Source of the DNA: Faecalispora jeddahensis
Lineage (GTDB): Bacteria; Bacillota; Clostridia; Oscillospirales; Acutalibacteraceae
Length of the DNA: 64,000 nt
Assembly: GCF_000577335.1 (NCBI RefSeq)
Contig: NZ_CBYL010000011.1
Coordinates: forward strand, 1-64,000
Direction of reading: 5' to 3'
Part shown: piece by piece, positions 41,354 through 49,928 of the stretch
Numbering within the stretch: position 1 is the first letter of the stretch
How the letters are laid out: each line of letters opens with the position of its first letter
Notes under the pieces: generated by a model
Databases searched by the model: none
The model's input: the letters and a program-made list of their open reading frames with translations, nothing else
What the model was told of the DNA's origin: nothing
Translations under genes and position numbers: made by a program

Positions 41354-43120
41354 CTATTTTTTCTGCTCCCTTAGTCTTTGCAGATAGTCCCGAATGTCCT
41401 GCGGCGCCGCGGCAGCTGCGTCCTGCGGCTCCAGCTTTGCATTTTCCTGTAAAATCACATTCCGGTACTCCTTTGCGTCCTGAGCAGTCACATTGACCTG
41501 ATGGTAATCTGCCAGCATTTTCGCAACAGAAGAAATCTCTTCCACGGAGAATTCTCCCGCAAGGTCTGTAAGGCCGCATGCCTTGCCATCCTTAATCTTC
41601 CCCAGAATGACCGTATATAATCGACGATTGAATGCGGTAACGAAATTTTCGGGCGGCAGAGCCGCTTCCAGCGTCTTTGCCGCGTCCGGATGCTGCATCA
41701 GGTAAACGATCAGCGCTTCCTCCGCATTAGCCGCACGCAAATGCCGGCTTTTTTCCGGATTCACGGTATCGCGGATTCCCGCCGTCTGCTGCTGAAATGC
41801 ACGGAACTCTTTCCGCTGCTGATCCTTTCGCCGCTTTTTCATGTTTTTATCCACCTGCATCAGAATCGAGGACCGCTCGATCCCGATTTCCTCCGCCAGG
41901 CGGCCTGCATAAATTTCCTGCTCCATGCGGTTGTCGAGCGTAGCAAGAAGCTCTGCCGCACCAGTGAGGTACGCCACTTTTCCGTCGGACGTTTGCAGGT
42001 TGTGCCCGGCCCGCAGCTTTTGCAGGCGGTATTCCACGTCGTTGCCGCTGCTTTCCATCAGCTGGCGGAATCGCGCCGGTCCCTGCTCGCCGTAGGAGCG
42101 CATGAATTCGTCCGGGTCTTTCCCCGCGCTCAGACTGAGCACCCGCACCGTAAGCCCCGCGTCCCGCAAAAGCGGAATCGCGCGGGAGCTGGCCTTCTGC
42201 CCGGCTTCATCCGAATCGTAGCACAGAAAAACTTCTCCTGTGTAGCGCGCCAAAAGCCGTGCCTGCTCTGTTGTAAGCGCCGTGCCAAGCGTGGCGATGG
42301 CATTCTGAAACCCCGCCTGATGCAGCGCGATCACATCCATGTAGCCCTCGGCCAGAATTAGGCCGTCCTTCGCGTTGTTTTTCGCGAAGTTCATCGCGAA
42401 CAGCCCCGTACTTTTATGGAAAACGAGCGTATCGGACGTGTTGAGATATTTCGGCTTGTTGTCCCCCAGCGTCCGCCCGCCGAACGCGATCACATTCCCG
42501 CGCAGGTCGATGATCGGGTACATTACGCGGGCGAAGAAACGATCCATCACCCGGCCGGTAGAAGCCCGGACCGCGACATTGGCCTGCAGCAGCTCTTCGG
42601 GCGTATAGCCCTTGCTACTGAGGAAATTGACGAGCGTAAAGCGCGAATCGGGCGCGTAACCCAGCCCGAAATGGCGGATCGTCTGCGGGGTCAAACTGCG
42701 GCCCAACAGGTACTCCCGCCCCGGCGTGCCCTGCTCGCTCATCAGCTGGGTGTGGTAAAACCGCGCGGTTTCGCGGTTGATTTCGAGGATGCGCCCCTTG
42801 GCTCTGGCAAGGCCCTGATCCGCGTCGCTTTCCGGCACGGAAATCCCGGCCCGCTGCGCCAGATGCCGGATGGCCTCCATATAATCCAGATTTTCAATCC
42901 GGCGGATAAACGTGATCACATCGCCGCCCGCGCCGCACCCGAAGCAGTAAAATGAACCGTTTTCGGGGTACACATGAAACGACGGCGTCTTTTCACTGTG
43001 AAACGGACAGAGCCCGGAAAAGGTTCTGCCGCTGTGCCGCAGATTGATATAGGATGAAACCACGTCGGCAATATCACTTCGGCTTTTCAGCTCCTGTAAA
43101 AAATCGTCCGGCAGCGCCAA
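41354..43120 (-). CDS. dnaG: DNA primase
   Basis: Replication primase of 588 residues. The N-terminal CHC2 zinc finger is in SGLCPFHSEKTPSFHVYP and FYCFGCGAGGD. The RNA polymerase/TOPRIM core has ILAEGYMDVIALHQAGF and CYDSDEAGQKA, and the C-terminal part binds DnaB helicase. The start is TTG at 43120, chosen for the GGATAGGAGGGGG site upstream and because the family begins near this point (LPDDFLQELKSRSDI). It follows dgt closely, completing the dgt-dnaG-rpoD block. Confidence 0.97.
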   Translation of the reverse strand: MALPDDFLQELKSRSDIADVVSSYINLRHSGRTFSGLCPFHSEKTPSFHVYPENGSFYCFGCGAGGDVITFIRRIENLDYMEAIRHLAQRAGISVPESDADQGLARAKGRILEINRETARFYHTQLMSEQGTPGREYLLGRSLTPQTIRHFGLGYAPDSRFTLVNFLSSKGYTPEELLQANVAVRASTGRVMDRFFARVMYPIIDLRGNVIAFGGRTLGDNKPKYLNTSDTLVFHKSTGLFAMNFAKNNAKDGLILAEGYMDVIALHQAGFQNAIATLGTALTTEQARLLARYTGEVFLCYDSDEAGQKASSRAIPLLRDAGLTVRVLSLSAGKDPDEFMRSYGEQGPARFRQLMESSGNDVEYRLQKLRAGHNLQTSDGKVAYLTGAAELLATLDNRMEQEIYAGRLAEEIGIERSSILMQVDKNMKKRRKDQQRKEFRAFQQQTAGIRDTVNPEKSRHLRAANAEEALIVYLMQHPDAAKTLEAALPPENFVTAFNRRLYTVILGKIKDGKACGLTDLAGEFSVEEISSVAKMLADYHQVNVTAQDAKEYRNVILQENAKLEPQDAAAAAPQDIRDYLQRLREQKK

Positions 43121-43145
43121 CTGATCCCCCTCCTATCCCCGGTGC

Positions 43146-44141
43146 TCAATGGTCCCAGGATCTTGGGACGCTGATGTCCTGAAACAGCACCACGGCATAC
43201 CGGTCGGTCATACCGGCAATAAAATCCGCGGCGGCCCGTTCGGTTCCCTCCAGTTCCGCTGTTTCGCGCAGATCCGGCGGCAAATGCGCGGGATTCTTCG
43301 CGTACTCAAACAGCGTTTTGATCAGGAACGGAACCTTTTCCTCCTCCTTTTTGGCATAAGGATTGAAATAGACCTTTTCGAACATAAACTGGCGCAGCTC
43401 CAAAAACAGCGGGAAGATGTGCTCTTCCATGCGGATCTCTGCCCCGTCGCTTGCGCGGATCACGGATTTGACGAGCGTACCGATACGCACTGATCTTCGG
43501 GTGCCGAGCACACTCGTGATGTGCTCGGGGATATCCCGCTCGGACAAAACGCCCGCGCGCACTGCGTCGTCAATATCATGATTGATGTAAGCGATCTTAT
43601 CCGCCAGGCGGACGATGCGTCCCTCCGGCGTCTGCGCCTGGGTTCCGCTGGTATGGCACAGAATCCCGTCTCGCACTTCTTTGGTCAGGTTCAGGCCCCG
43701 GCCCTCGTTTTCGAGCTTCTCCACCACACGCACGCTCTGCTCATTATGCCGAAAGCCGTGCTCGCAAAGCTCACCCAGCACCCGCTCGCCCGCGTGGCCG
43801 AACGGGGTATGTCCCAGATCGTGCCCGAGCGAGATCGCTTCGGTCAGATCTTCATTGAGCAGCAATCCGCGCGCGATGGTTCGCGCGATTTGCGAAACCT
43901 CGAGCGTGTGGGTCAGCCGGGTACGGTAGTGGTCGCCTTCGGGCGACAAAAACACCTGCGTTTTGTGCTTTAACCGGCGAAACGCCTTGCAGTGAATGAT
44001 GCGGTCGCGGTCACGCTGAAACGGCGTGCGCATCTCGCATTCCTCTTCAGGCCGGTCCCGGCCCTGGGTCTTTTTCGATAATGTCGCATAAGGCGACAAA
44101 ATTTGCTCTTCGAGCAGTTGAGTTCTCTCTCTTACGGTCAT
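43146..44141 (-). CDS. dgt: Deoxyguanosinetriphosphate triphosphohydrolase-like HD protein
   Basis: Cytoplasmic dNTP triphosphohydrolase of 331 residues. The catalytic HD motif is in SLGHDLGHTPFGHAGE, preceded by the family signatures CKAFRRLKHKTQVFL and THTLEVSQIARTIARGL. YINHDIDDAVRAG gives the remaining metal ligands. It controls dNTP pools or removes damaged nucleotides. I place the start at ATG 44141 (MTVRERTQ); an in-frame ATG at 44165 and a GTG at 44150 are possible. Confidence 0.93.
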   Translation of the reverse strand: MTVRERTQLLEEQILSPYATLSKKTQGRDRPEEECEMRTPFQRDRDRIIHCKAFRRLKHKTQVFLSPEGDHYRTRLTHTLEVSQIARTIARGLLLNEDLTEAISLGHDLGHTPFGHAGERVLGELCEHGFRHNEQSVRVVEKLENEGRGLNLTKEVRDGILCHTSGTQAQTPEGRIVRLADKIAYINHDIDDAVRAGVLSERDIPEHITSVLGTRRSVRIGTLVKSVIRASDGAEIRMEEHIFPLFLELRQFMFEKVYFNPYAKKEEEKVPFLIKTLFEYAKNPAHLPPDLRETAELEGTERAAADFIAGMTDRYAVVLFQDISVPRSWDH

Positions 44142-44186
44142 AATGATCACCCGCAATCCTCTCATAAGGATATACGCAAAGATGGC

Positions 44187-44819
44187 CTAAAACTCCTGCT
44201 TCCACTCAAAATATTTTTCTCCTGCTTGTTCTGCCTCCACCGTTCCGCCGGTGGCATCCGCCAGCCGTTTGCGGAACAAAGGCACGTCATCCTGCGCCAT
44301 ATGGAAGCGCAGCGTGACGATTTCGGTAAAATCCGAATCATCCACCACACCGCCGCACTCCGGAATCAGCGCCGCCAGAATCCCGTACTGCGAATAATCG
44401 CACGAAAGCTCCAGCAGCCAGCAAAGGCGCATGACAATGGGCTTTGCCGCCTGAATACCGAGCGAGGCCGCATGGGAATACGCGCGCACAAGACCGCCCG
44501 CGCCCAGCAGCACACCGCCGAAATAACGAGTCACCACAATGGCCGCATCGACAATGCCTGGTTTCTGCAGAACCTCCAGCACCGGCATCCCTGCCGTGCC
44601 CTGCGGCTCGCCGTCGTCGGAGTACCGGCGCAGCTGGCCGCCGCGCAGCGAATAAGCGTATACGTTATGGGAAGCATCCCAATGCTTCTGGCGGATTTCG
44701 TTCAGGAAAGAAATCGCGTCCTCCTCGGTAGAAACCGGCCTTGCATAGCCGATAAACCGGGAACGACGCTCCGTAAATTCCGCACAGGCATTTTGACTGA
44801 TGGTTTTGTATTCTGTCAT
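44187..44819 (-). CDS. YigZ/IMPACT-family protein
   Basis: Protein of 210 residues. The UPF0029 domain has SRFIGYARPVSTEEDAISFL, SHNVYAYSLRGGQLRRYSDD and the diagnostic DDGEPQGTAGMPVLEVL. A short C-terminal ferredoxin-like DUF1949 domain follows. Bacterial YigZ/YvyE function is unclear; eukaryotic IMPACT affects translation control. Start ATG 44819 follows a GGCGGGGCGGG purine-rich run; the longer upstream reading crosses the rpmE end. Confidence 0.9.
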   Translation of the reverse strand: MTEYKTISQNACAEFTERRSRFIGYARPVSTEEDAISFLNEIRQKHWDASHNVYAYSLRGGQLRRYSDDGEPQGTAGMPVLEVLQKPGIVDAAIVVTRYFGGVLLGAGGLVRAYSHAASLGIQAAKPIVMRLCWLLELSCDYSQYGILAALIPECGGVVDDSDFTEIVTLRFHMAQDDVPLFRKRLADATGGTVEAEQAGEKYFEWKQEF

Positions 44820-44922
44820 AAGCCCGCCCCGCCTTTTCACAAGTAAGGATAAAAAGACGGGCGGCGCATCGCGCCGCCCCCCATAATTCCAGCTAAAACT
44901 TCCGCAGGATGCTTCAGGATGA

Positions 44923-45129
44923 TTATTTGCCCTGAAGACCGTAACGCTTTTTAAATGTGTCCACGCGACCGCTGGTATCAATCAGCTTCTGCTTGCCGGT
45001 GAAGAACGGATGGCACTTGGAGCATATTTCAACGCGGATGTTGTCTTTGGTAGACCGTGTCTCGATCTCATTTCCGCAAGCGCATTTAATGGTCGTCTTC
45101 TGGTACTTCGGATGGATTGCTTCCTTCAT
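44923..45129 (-). CDS. rpmE: 50S ribosomal protein L31 (zinc-binding form)
   Basis: Ribosomal protein of 68 residues with [38 protein letters not shown] and [13 protein letters not shown]. The Cys residues CAC and CSKC mark the zinc-containing (C+) paralogue. The start ATG 45129 lies after AGAGGTGACAG; an in-frame ATG 18 bases earlier would include that site. A standalone housekeeping gene. Confidence 0.97.
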   Translation of the reverse strand: MKEAIHPKYQKTTIKCACGNEIETRSTKDNIRVEICSKCHPFFTGKQKLIDTSGRVDTFKKRYGLQGK

Positions 45130-45234
45130 TCCTGTCACCTCTTTCAACGAAAGTACAACTTATCAATATAAGTATAACAAAGGAATTTTAACACAATGCG
45201 ATTCAAAAATCAAGTAGTATTTCCAGCAAAATCT

Positions 45235-46047
45235 TTATTTTTTCGATTGTTTGGAAAGATAAGAGACATACTCCTCTAAACAAAAGCCCATTTGGCGCAT
45301 GCGCTGGGCATTTTCCTGCCCTACGTAGCGAAAATGCTGCGGCTCCGCATTTTTTTGGGTGACGCTCGCTTTGTTCTCTGGATACCGCAGCACAAAGCCG
45401 TACTGAGGACCGTTGACCAAAAGCCATTCCGACTGCGCCCCGCCGGTTCCGCCGGTCAGCTCAAAATCCACCGCGAGACCGGTCTGGTATTCACTGTAGC
45501 CGCCGCGTTCCACCAGAGACTGCGCCGTATCCTCGGCGCGCACCTGTGTGTAGCCCGCCGCCACCAGCTCCTGCACCTTTTGTTTGTACAGCACTTCCTG
45601 CTGCTCCGCCGTGACATAGCCCCGCGTGATCTTCAGCTCAACGCCGCTATCTGCCGCGGCTTTCTTCATCTCTTCATACGCCGCAGCCAGGCGCTTGTCC
45701 ACCTGGACTCCGTCCTGTTCCGTCAGATCGGGCACAACGCCCTCCATGAGCCCCCGCCCGCTGCCGACCAGTACCAGAAGATCCGGCGCACTGCTGGCCG
45801 CCGACGACTGCACCGGCTCGGAATATTCCGGCGCCGAGGACGCGAACAGCTCCTTCTCCAAAGACGGATGCAGCTGATACCAAACAAGCAGCAGACCCGC
45901 CGTTACCGAAATCAGAATGACCACCGCGATCACCGTCATCAGAATCCGCAGCCGCCTTACCTGATTTACACCGCGCCAGCCGGGCTGGCTTTTGAGTACT
46001 CTTTCCCCGCGACGGCCGGACCGGCCGTTCCTTTTCCACAGCCCCAC
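45235..46047 (-). CDS. VanY/M15B-like D,D-carboxypeptidase with altered zinc site
   Basis: Membrane-anchored wall protein of about 270 residues. A cytoplasmic basic head and one helix (LMTVIAVVILISVTAGLLLV) are followed by an extracellular M15B domain with LKITRGYVTAEQQEVLYKQK, YSEYQTGLAVDF, EWLLVNGPQYGFVLRYPE and AEPQHFRYVG. In VanY/DacB enzymes the zinc site is SxHxxGxAxD...ExxH; here the first His is Tyr (codon TAC). The later Glu-x-x-His is intact. It may be inactive or bind metal differently. The start is GTG 46047 behind GGGAGGA; an ATG at 46107 is an alternative. Confidence 0.8.
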   Translation of the reverse strand: MGLWKRNGRSGRRGERVLKSQPGWRGVNQVRRLRILMTVIAVVILISVTAGLLLVWYQLHPSLEKELFASSAPEYSEPVQSSAASSAPDLLVLVGSGRGLMEGVVPDLTEQDGVQVDKRLAAAYEEMKKAAADSGVELKITRGYVTAEQQEVLYKQKVQELVAAGYTQVRAEDTAQSLVERGGYSEYQTGLAVDFELTGGTGGAQSEWLLVNGPQYGFVLRYPENKASVTQKNAEPQHFRYVGQENAQRMRQMGFCLEEYVSYLSKQSKK

Positions 46048-46307
46048 GCTGCGCACTCCTCCCTTTATGGCACCGCACCGCATGATCGCGGCCGAATGCC
46101 GTTTCATTTTCTCTTTTCTTATTGTATATGTTATCATAAAATTTTTCAATATCTGTTTGTAATCCAGAGAAGGTACCTATTTTCTTTTACCTCATTAATA
46201 TTTGTTTGATTTTTCACGAAATATGATGTAGTATTAGCGTGAAGAAAATCAGGATTTGCGCTGTGCGCTCAACCATAAAACCCGCCCGTTCGAATGGAGG
46301 AATTACC

Positions 46308-48065
46308 GTGAGAAAAACGAAAATCATCTGTACGCTTGGCCCATCAACCGATAAAGAAGCTGTTCTTCGTCAGCTGATGCTGTCCGGCATGGATGTGGCC
46401 CGTCTGAACTTTTCCCACCAATCCCATGCAGAGCAGAAGGTTCGCTCCGATATGGTGAAAAAGCTGCGTCAGGAGCTGGATCTTCCCATCGCGCTGCTGC
46501 TTGATACAAAAGGCCCCGAAGTGCGCATCAGAGCCTTTTCGACCCCGCAGGTCACGCTGAAGCAGGGCCAGAAATTCACTTTGACCACAAGAGAGGTTGA
46601 CGGAACAGATGAAATCGTCAGCGTCACCTTTGCCAATCTGCCGAAGGACGTAGACCACGGTTCTCACATTCTGATCGACGACGGACTGATCGAGCTGAGA
46701 GTGGAATCCTGTACTGATACCGATATTCTCTGCACCGTATTAAACGGCGGCACCCTTTCCGCGAACAAGGGTGTGAACGTGCCCGGCGTACAGCTTTCCC
46801 TGCCGTTCATCAGCGAGCGGGATCAAAGCGACATCGCCTTTGCCGTGCAGGAGGATTTTGATTTTATTGCCGCATCCTTCACACGAAGCGCCCGCGACAT
46901 CCTCGAGCTGCGCAGCGAGCTGGAAAAGCTGAACTGCCACAGCATGCGCATCATCGCCAAAATTGAAAACCGCGAGGGCGTGGACAATATTGACGAGATC
47001 ATCCGTGTGGCCGACGGCATCATGATCGCCCGCGGCGATCTGGGCGTAGAGATTCCTCTGGAGGAAATCCCCGTCGTGCAGAAGCGTCTGATCAAGAAGG
47101 GCTACAGCGGCGGCATGCAGGTCATCACCGCCACCCAGATGCTGGATTCGATGATGAAGAATCCACGCCCTACCCGCGCGGAGGCCACCGACGTGGCAAA
47201 CGCCATCTACGACGGCACCAGCGCGATCATGCTTTCGGGCGAAACGGCTGCCGGCAAATACCCCATTGAGTCCCTCAAGACGATGTCCATCATCGCTGAG
47301 CGTACCGAACGCGATATCAACTATAAATCCCGCTTTGCACAGCTGGTCGGTAAGGAATCGCCGAACGTTACCTCCGCGATTTCTCACGCTACCTGCACCA
47401 CGGCGCACGATCTGGGCGCTGTGGCGATCATCACGGTTTCGAAATCCGGCAGAACCGCCCGGATGGTTTCGAAATACCGCCCGGCCTGCCCCATTATTTC
47501 CGGTACCACCAGCGAAACGGTGCGCCGCCAGATGAACCTCTCCTGGGGCGTTATCCCGATTATGGTAGAGGAACAGGTAAACACCGACAAGCTGTTTGAC
47601 CACGTGGTAAAGGTTTCGAGAGACCGCGGCCTGGTCAAAGACGGCGACGTGGTCGTCATTACGGCCGGCGTACCCGTGGGCTTTTCGGGCACCACCAATC
47701 TGCTGAAGGTGCAGATGGTGGGAGACATCCTCGTTTCGGGGCGCGGCGTCAACCAGAGCTATGCCTGCGGCAACCTGTGTGTTTGCCAGACGGAGGAAGA
47801 AGCCTGGCAGCGCTTTAAGCCCGGCGATGTTCTGGTGCTGCCCCACACGACAAACAAGCTGATGGAGCTGATCCGCCTGAGTGCTGCGATCGTCACCGAG
47901 CAGGACGGGCTCAATTCCCACGCGGCGATTGCCGGGATGGCCCTGAACAAGCCGGTGATCGTCAATGCGGAAAACGCCACGCAGCTGCTGAAAAGCGGAA
48001 CCACCGTAACAGTAGATGCTATGCGCGGAATCGTATACAGCGGCATTCACAAGCAGGAAAAGTAA
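46308..48065 (+). CDS. pyk: Pyruvate kinase with C-terminal PEP-utiliser domain
   Basis: Glycolytic enzyme of 585 residues converting phosphoenolpyruvate and ADP to pyruvate and ATP. The N-terminus RKTKIICTLGPSTDKEAVL, the active-site IAKIENREGVDNIDEI, MIARGDLGVEIPLEE and ATQMLDSMMKNPRPTRAE are all present. The extra C-terminal domain (about 475-585) has TTNKLMELIRLSAAIVTEQ and the phosphohistidine-like NSHAAIAGMALNKPV, as in Bacillus enzymes. The start is GTG 46308 behind AATGGAGG. It is transcribed alone. Confidence 0.97.
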   Translation: MRKTKIICTLGPSTDKEAVLRQLMLSGMDVARLNFSHQSHAEQKVRSDMVKKLRQELDLPIALLLDTKGPEVRIRAFSTPQVTLKQGQKFTLTTREVDGTDEIVSVTFANLPKDVDHGSHILIDDGLIELRVESCTDTDILCTVLNGGTLSANKGVNVPGVQLSLPFISERDQSDIAFAVQEDFDFIAASFTRSARDILELRSELEKLNCHSMRIIAKIENREGVDNIDEIIRVADGIMIARGDLGVEIPLEEIPVVQKRLIKKGYSGGMQVITATQMLDSMMKNPRPTRAEATDVANAIYDGTSAIMLSGETAAGKYPIESLKTMSIIAERTERDINYKSRFAQLVGKESPNVTSAISHATCTTAHDLGAVAIITVSKSGRTARMVSKYRPACPIISGTTSETVRRQMNLSWGVIPIMVEEQVNTDKLFDHVVKVSRDRGLVKDGDVVVITAGVPVGFSGTTNLLKVQMVGDILVSGRGVNQSYACGNLCVCQTEEEAWQRFKPGDVLVLPHTTNKLMELIRLSAAIVTEQDGLNSHAAIAGMALNKPVIVNAENATQLLKSGTTVTVDAMRGIVYSGIHKQEK

Positions 48066-48088
48066 AACTAAAAATCGGTTTTTTAAGC

Positions 48089-48120
48089 GGGGCCGCCGTT
48101 TTTTATGGAGCAGCGGCCCC
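48089..48120 (+). terminator. Hairpin after pyruvate kinase
   Basis: GGGGCCGC pairs perfectly with GCGGCCCC across a 16-base loop, 23 bases after the pyk stop; the T-run that follows (TTTTTT at 48131) is distant, so termination strength is uncertain. Confidence 0.6.
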
Positions 48121-48145
48121 TGCAAAACATTTTTTGTGTAGGCGC

Positions 48146-48174
48146 TTGATTTTTAGTCGAAAATAGTTTATAAT
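48146..48174 (+). promoter_or_regulatory. Promoter of tRNA-Leu
   Basis: TTGATT (48146-48151) and TATAAT (48169-48174) are spaced by 17 bases, 16 bases before the tRNA. Confidence 0.8.
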
Positions 48175-48190
48175 AAGCCACGTTGTTCTT

Positions 48191-48277
48191 GCCGGTGTGG
48201 TGAAATTGGCAGACGCGCTGGACTCAAAATCCAGTCCTGGCGACAGGGTATCGGTTCAAGTCCGATCACCGGCACCA
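48191..48277 (+). tRNA. tRNA-Leu (anticodon CAA)
   Basis: The acceptor stem GCCGGTG pairs with CACCGGC, with A discriminator and encoded CCA. The anticodon arm CTGGA-CTCAAAA-TCCAG gives CAA. A long variable arm (TCCTGGCGACAGGGTA region) identifies a class II tRNA. It reads UUG. A foreign island begins within about 200 bases downstream, but no duplicated tRNA end is seen at the island's far side. Confidence 0.97.
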
Positions 48278-48317
48278 AAAGACTCACAAAGCTTCATTGC
48301 TTTGTGAGTCTTTTTTG
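48277..48317 (+). terminator. Rho-independent terminator of tRNA-Leu
   Basis: AAAAGACTCACAAAGC pairs perfectly with GCTTTGTGAGTCTTTT across a 6-base loop, ending in a T-run. It starts at the last base of the tRNA. Confidence 0.9.
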
Positions 48318-48497
48318 TTACGGCTATGGTTTAGGCGCAGTCGATCAGGCTAGGAAAACATCTCGACAGGTGCCGGTATAACTGATTTTGGGCTAGATAT
48401 TTGATATTTTAAAGCGACTCTTACACACAGAAAACATATAAAACTATTTTCCCTATTTGTACAAAAGAAAAAGCCGCCTGAAGGTAGTTCGTCATAA

Positions 48498-48608
48498 GTT
48501 CATACTGCCTATCCATCTGAAATTGAAGAACTGCAAAAAGGCTATGACGAACTATGGAAGCAGCATGCAAGGCTCTTGGAACATCTTGCAAAACTGGTTG
48601 CACTTTAG
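48498..48608 (+). pseudogene. Truncated C-terminal end of a mobile-element gene
   Basis: An open frame of 36 codons without start signal ends at a TAG at 48606. It encodes the coherent helical sequence AYPSEIEELQKGYDELWKQH followed by ARLLEHLAKLVAL, with coding-like composition. It is preceded by an in-frame stop. I think it is the end of a conjugative or mobilisable-element gene, but I cannot name the family. A 12-bp hairpin covers its stop codon as a terminator would. Confidence 0.45.
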
Positions 48609-48703
48609 AACTTCGGGCCAAGTTGTCCCGAAGTTCTATGAGGAATGAGCGACAGCAAAATGACGCAACATAGCCGGGTTTTGGGAAGCTCCCCAACAAG
48701 CAG

Positions 48704-48739
48704 TTTTGAGGATTTTCCCTTGCGGGAAAATCCTCAAAA
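48704..48739. repeat. 36-base perfect hairpin in the island flank
   Basis: TTTTGAGGATTTTCCC pairs perfectly with GGGAAAATCCTCAAAA (16 bp) across TTGC. It is followed at 48740 by GTGCAGG and TGTGTACAC, another short palindrome. Such hairpins occur at transfer origins and element ends; which applies here is not shown. Confidence 0.6.
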
Positions 48740-48833
48740 TGTGCAGGTGTGTACACTTGCCCTGCTTGCTGGTTAACAGAAAGGCTTGAAATGCTCATAA
48801 ATAACAGCGTGAGAATATAAATTAGTTCTCTTC

Positions 48834-48882
48834 TTGACAAGTGATCAGTTGTTCACTATAATTATAGTGAACAACTGATCAC
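48834..48882 (+). promoter_or_regulatory. TetR promoter buried in a 42-bp perfect palindrome
   Basis: TTGACA (48834-48839), 17 bases and TATAAT (48857-48862) form a consensus promoter. Positions 48841-48882 are a perfect palindrome: GTGATCAGTTGTTCACTATAA and its complement, with no loop. It covers the spacer, the -10 and the start site, so binding of the TetR protein encoded 24 bases downstream should shut off the whole cassette. Autorepression is inferred from geometry. Confidence 0.88.
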
Positions 48883-48905
48883 CACGTTTATTGATGGAGG
48901 TTATT

Positions 48906-49541
48906 ATGCCAAAAAACGAAATACGGGATACAAAGGAAGTTATTTTGACAGTTGCACTAAAATTGTTTTCCGAAAGAGGTTATGATGGGGTTGGTATCCG
49001 TGACATATCAAAAGAAATCGGAATACGGGAGAGCGCCCTTTACAAGCATTATAGCGGAAAGCAAGACATTTTTGACTCCATTCTCAAAGACATTGAGCGC
49101 CGTTATCAAGAGGAAGTTTCTACTTTTATCCCCCCTGAAAGCATGGCCAATATTCTCTCAGAAGAAAGTGATGTAAGAGAGGAATTATTCCGTATTAGCG
49201 TTACAATGTTTCAGTTCTATCTCAAAACAGAGTATGGTTCGCAATTGCGTAGAATGTTGACAATGGAACAGTATAGAACTTCGGAGGCAGGCAAGTTTTT
49301 TAGGGAATTGATAATAGACAAAGGCTTAGATTATATATCAGGCGTGTTCACTCATTTAATAAATGATGGGGTTTATGTTGATGCTGATCCAATGGTAATG
49401 GCCTTGCAGTTTTATTCACCTTTGTATTTGTTGTTATCAAAATACGACAATCAGCCCGAAAAATATGAAGAAGCTTTATCTTTTCTAGAAAGACATATTA
49501 CGATGTTCAATAAAATCTATTTAAGGAGCGATAAACAATGA
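48906..49541 (+). CDS. TetR-family repressor of the radical SAM cassette
   Basis: Regulator of 211 residues. The N-terminal helix-turn-helix (about 8-55) has TKEVILTVALKLFSERGYDG, VGIRDISKEIGIRESALYKH and YSGKQDIFDSIL. The C-terminal ligand domain is helical and unlike well-known drug sensors. Start ATG 48906 follows GATGGAGG. It overlaps the next gene by ATGA and shares the palindromic promoter. Composition is AT-rich compared with flanking chromosome, consistent with transfer. Confidence 0.92.
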   Translation: MPKNEIRDTKEVILTVALKLFSERGYDGVGIRDISKEIGIRESALYKHYSGKQDIFDSILKDIERRYQEEVSTFIPPESMANILSEESDVREELFRISVTMFQFYLKTEYGSQLRRMLTMEQYRTSEAGKFFRELIIDKGLDYISGVFTHLINDGVYVDADPMVMALQFYSPLYLLLSKYDNQPEKYEEALSFLERHITMFNKIYLRSDKQ

Positions 49542-49906
49542 AAGGAATTGGGGTATTGGCAGCAGAGTGGTTTATAACCGGCCTGATTGTTTATGCAGGA
49601 CTATCTGGCAAGCAAATATTATTCATCCATGGGCCAAGATCGGCTGTTATTACTTTGGGCACAATCGGATTTGCAATGTGCATGATTATGCCGACAATCG
49701 GCAAATTTATCAGCAATGCGCCTGCTCACCCTCTCACCATCATGGGGCACCTCTTTGGGACAATCGCATTACTTACAACAGCAACACAAATATTCAAATG
49801 GAAAATCCCCATCCTTTATGACCCCCAAATTGCGCTTTTCGTAGTTGCCGGCTGCATTGTCATAAAGTCGATTATTGGCAGGTTCGCACCATTGATCGTT
49901 AAATAA
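49538..49906 (+). CDS. Small four-helix membrane protein of unknown function
   Basis: Protein of 122 residues with four hydrophobic segments (about 5-25, 37-58, 66-85 and 94-114) linked by short loops such as HGPRSAV and SNAPAHPLTIMGH. I do not recognise the family. It could be a membrane anchor or small transporter. It is translationally coupled to the TetR gene and lies 22 bases before the flavodoxin gene, so it is an integral part of the cassette. Confidence 0.75.
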   Translation: MKGIGVLAAEWFITGLIVYAGLSGKQILFIHGPRSAVITLGTIGFAMCMIMPTIGKFISNAPAHPLTIMGHLFGTIALLTTATQIFKWKIPILYDPQIALFVVAGCIVIKSIIGRFAPLIVK

Positions 49907-49928
49907 ACAGCTGAAAAGAGGGCGTTTT

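Larger units (their letters stand above)
48278..48905. other. Left flank of the foreign island: palindromes and gene remnant
   Basis: After the tRNA terminator no intact gene occurs until the TetR gene. The stretch holds a truncated coding end (48498-48608), a hairpin over its stop codon (48606-48638), a 16-base-arm hairpin (48704-48739) and the TetR operator. Frames on the minus strand here have no recognisable product. Confidence 0.6.

Noticed and set aside
48457-48648. 63-codon plus frame beginning MYKRKSRLKV
   Set aside because: It is out of frame with the coherent helical remnant at 48498-48608, which better explains the coding-like composition, and runs through the hairpin.
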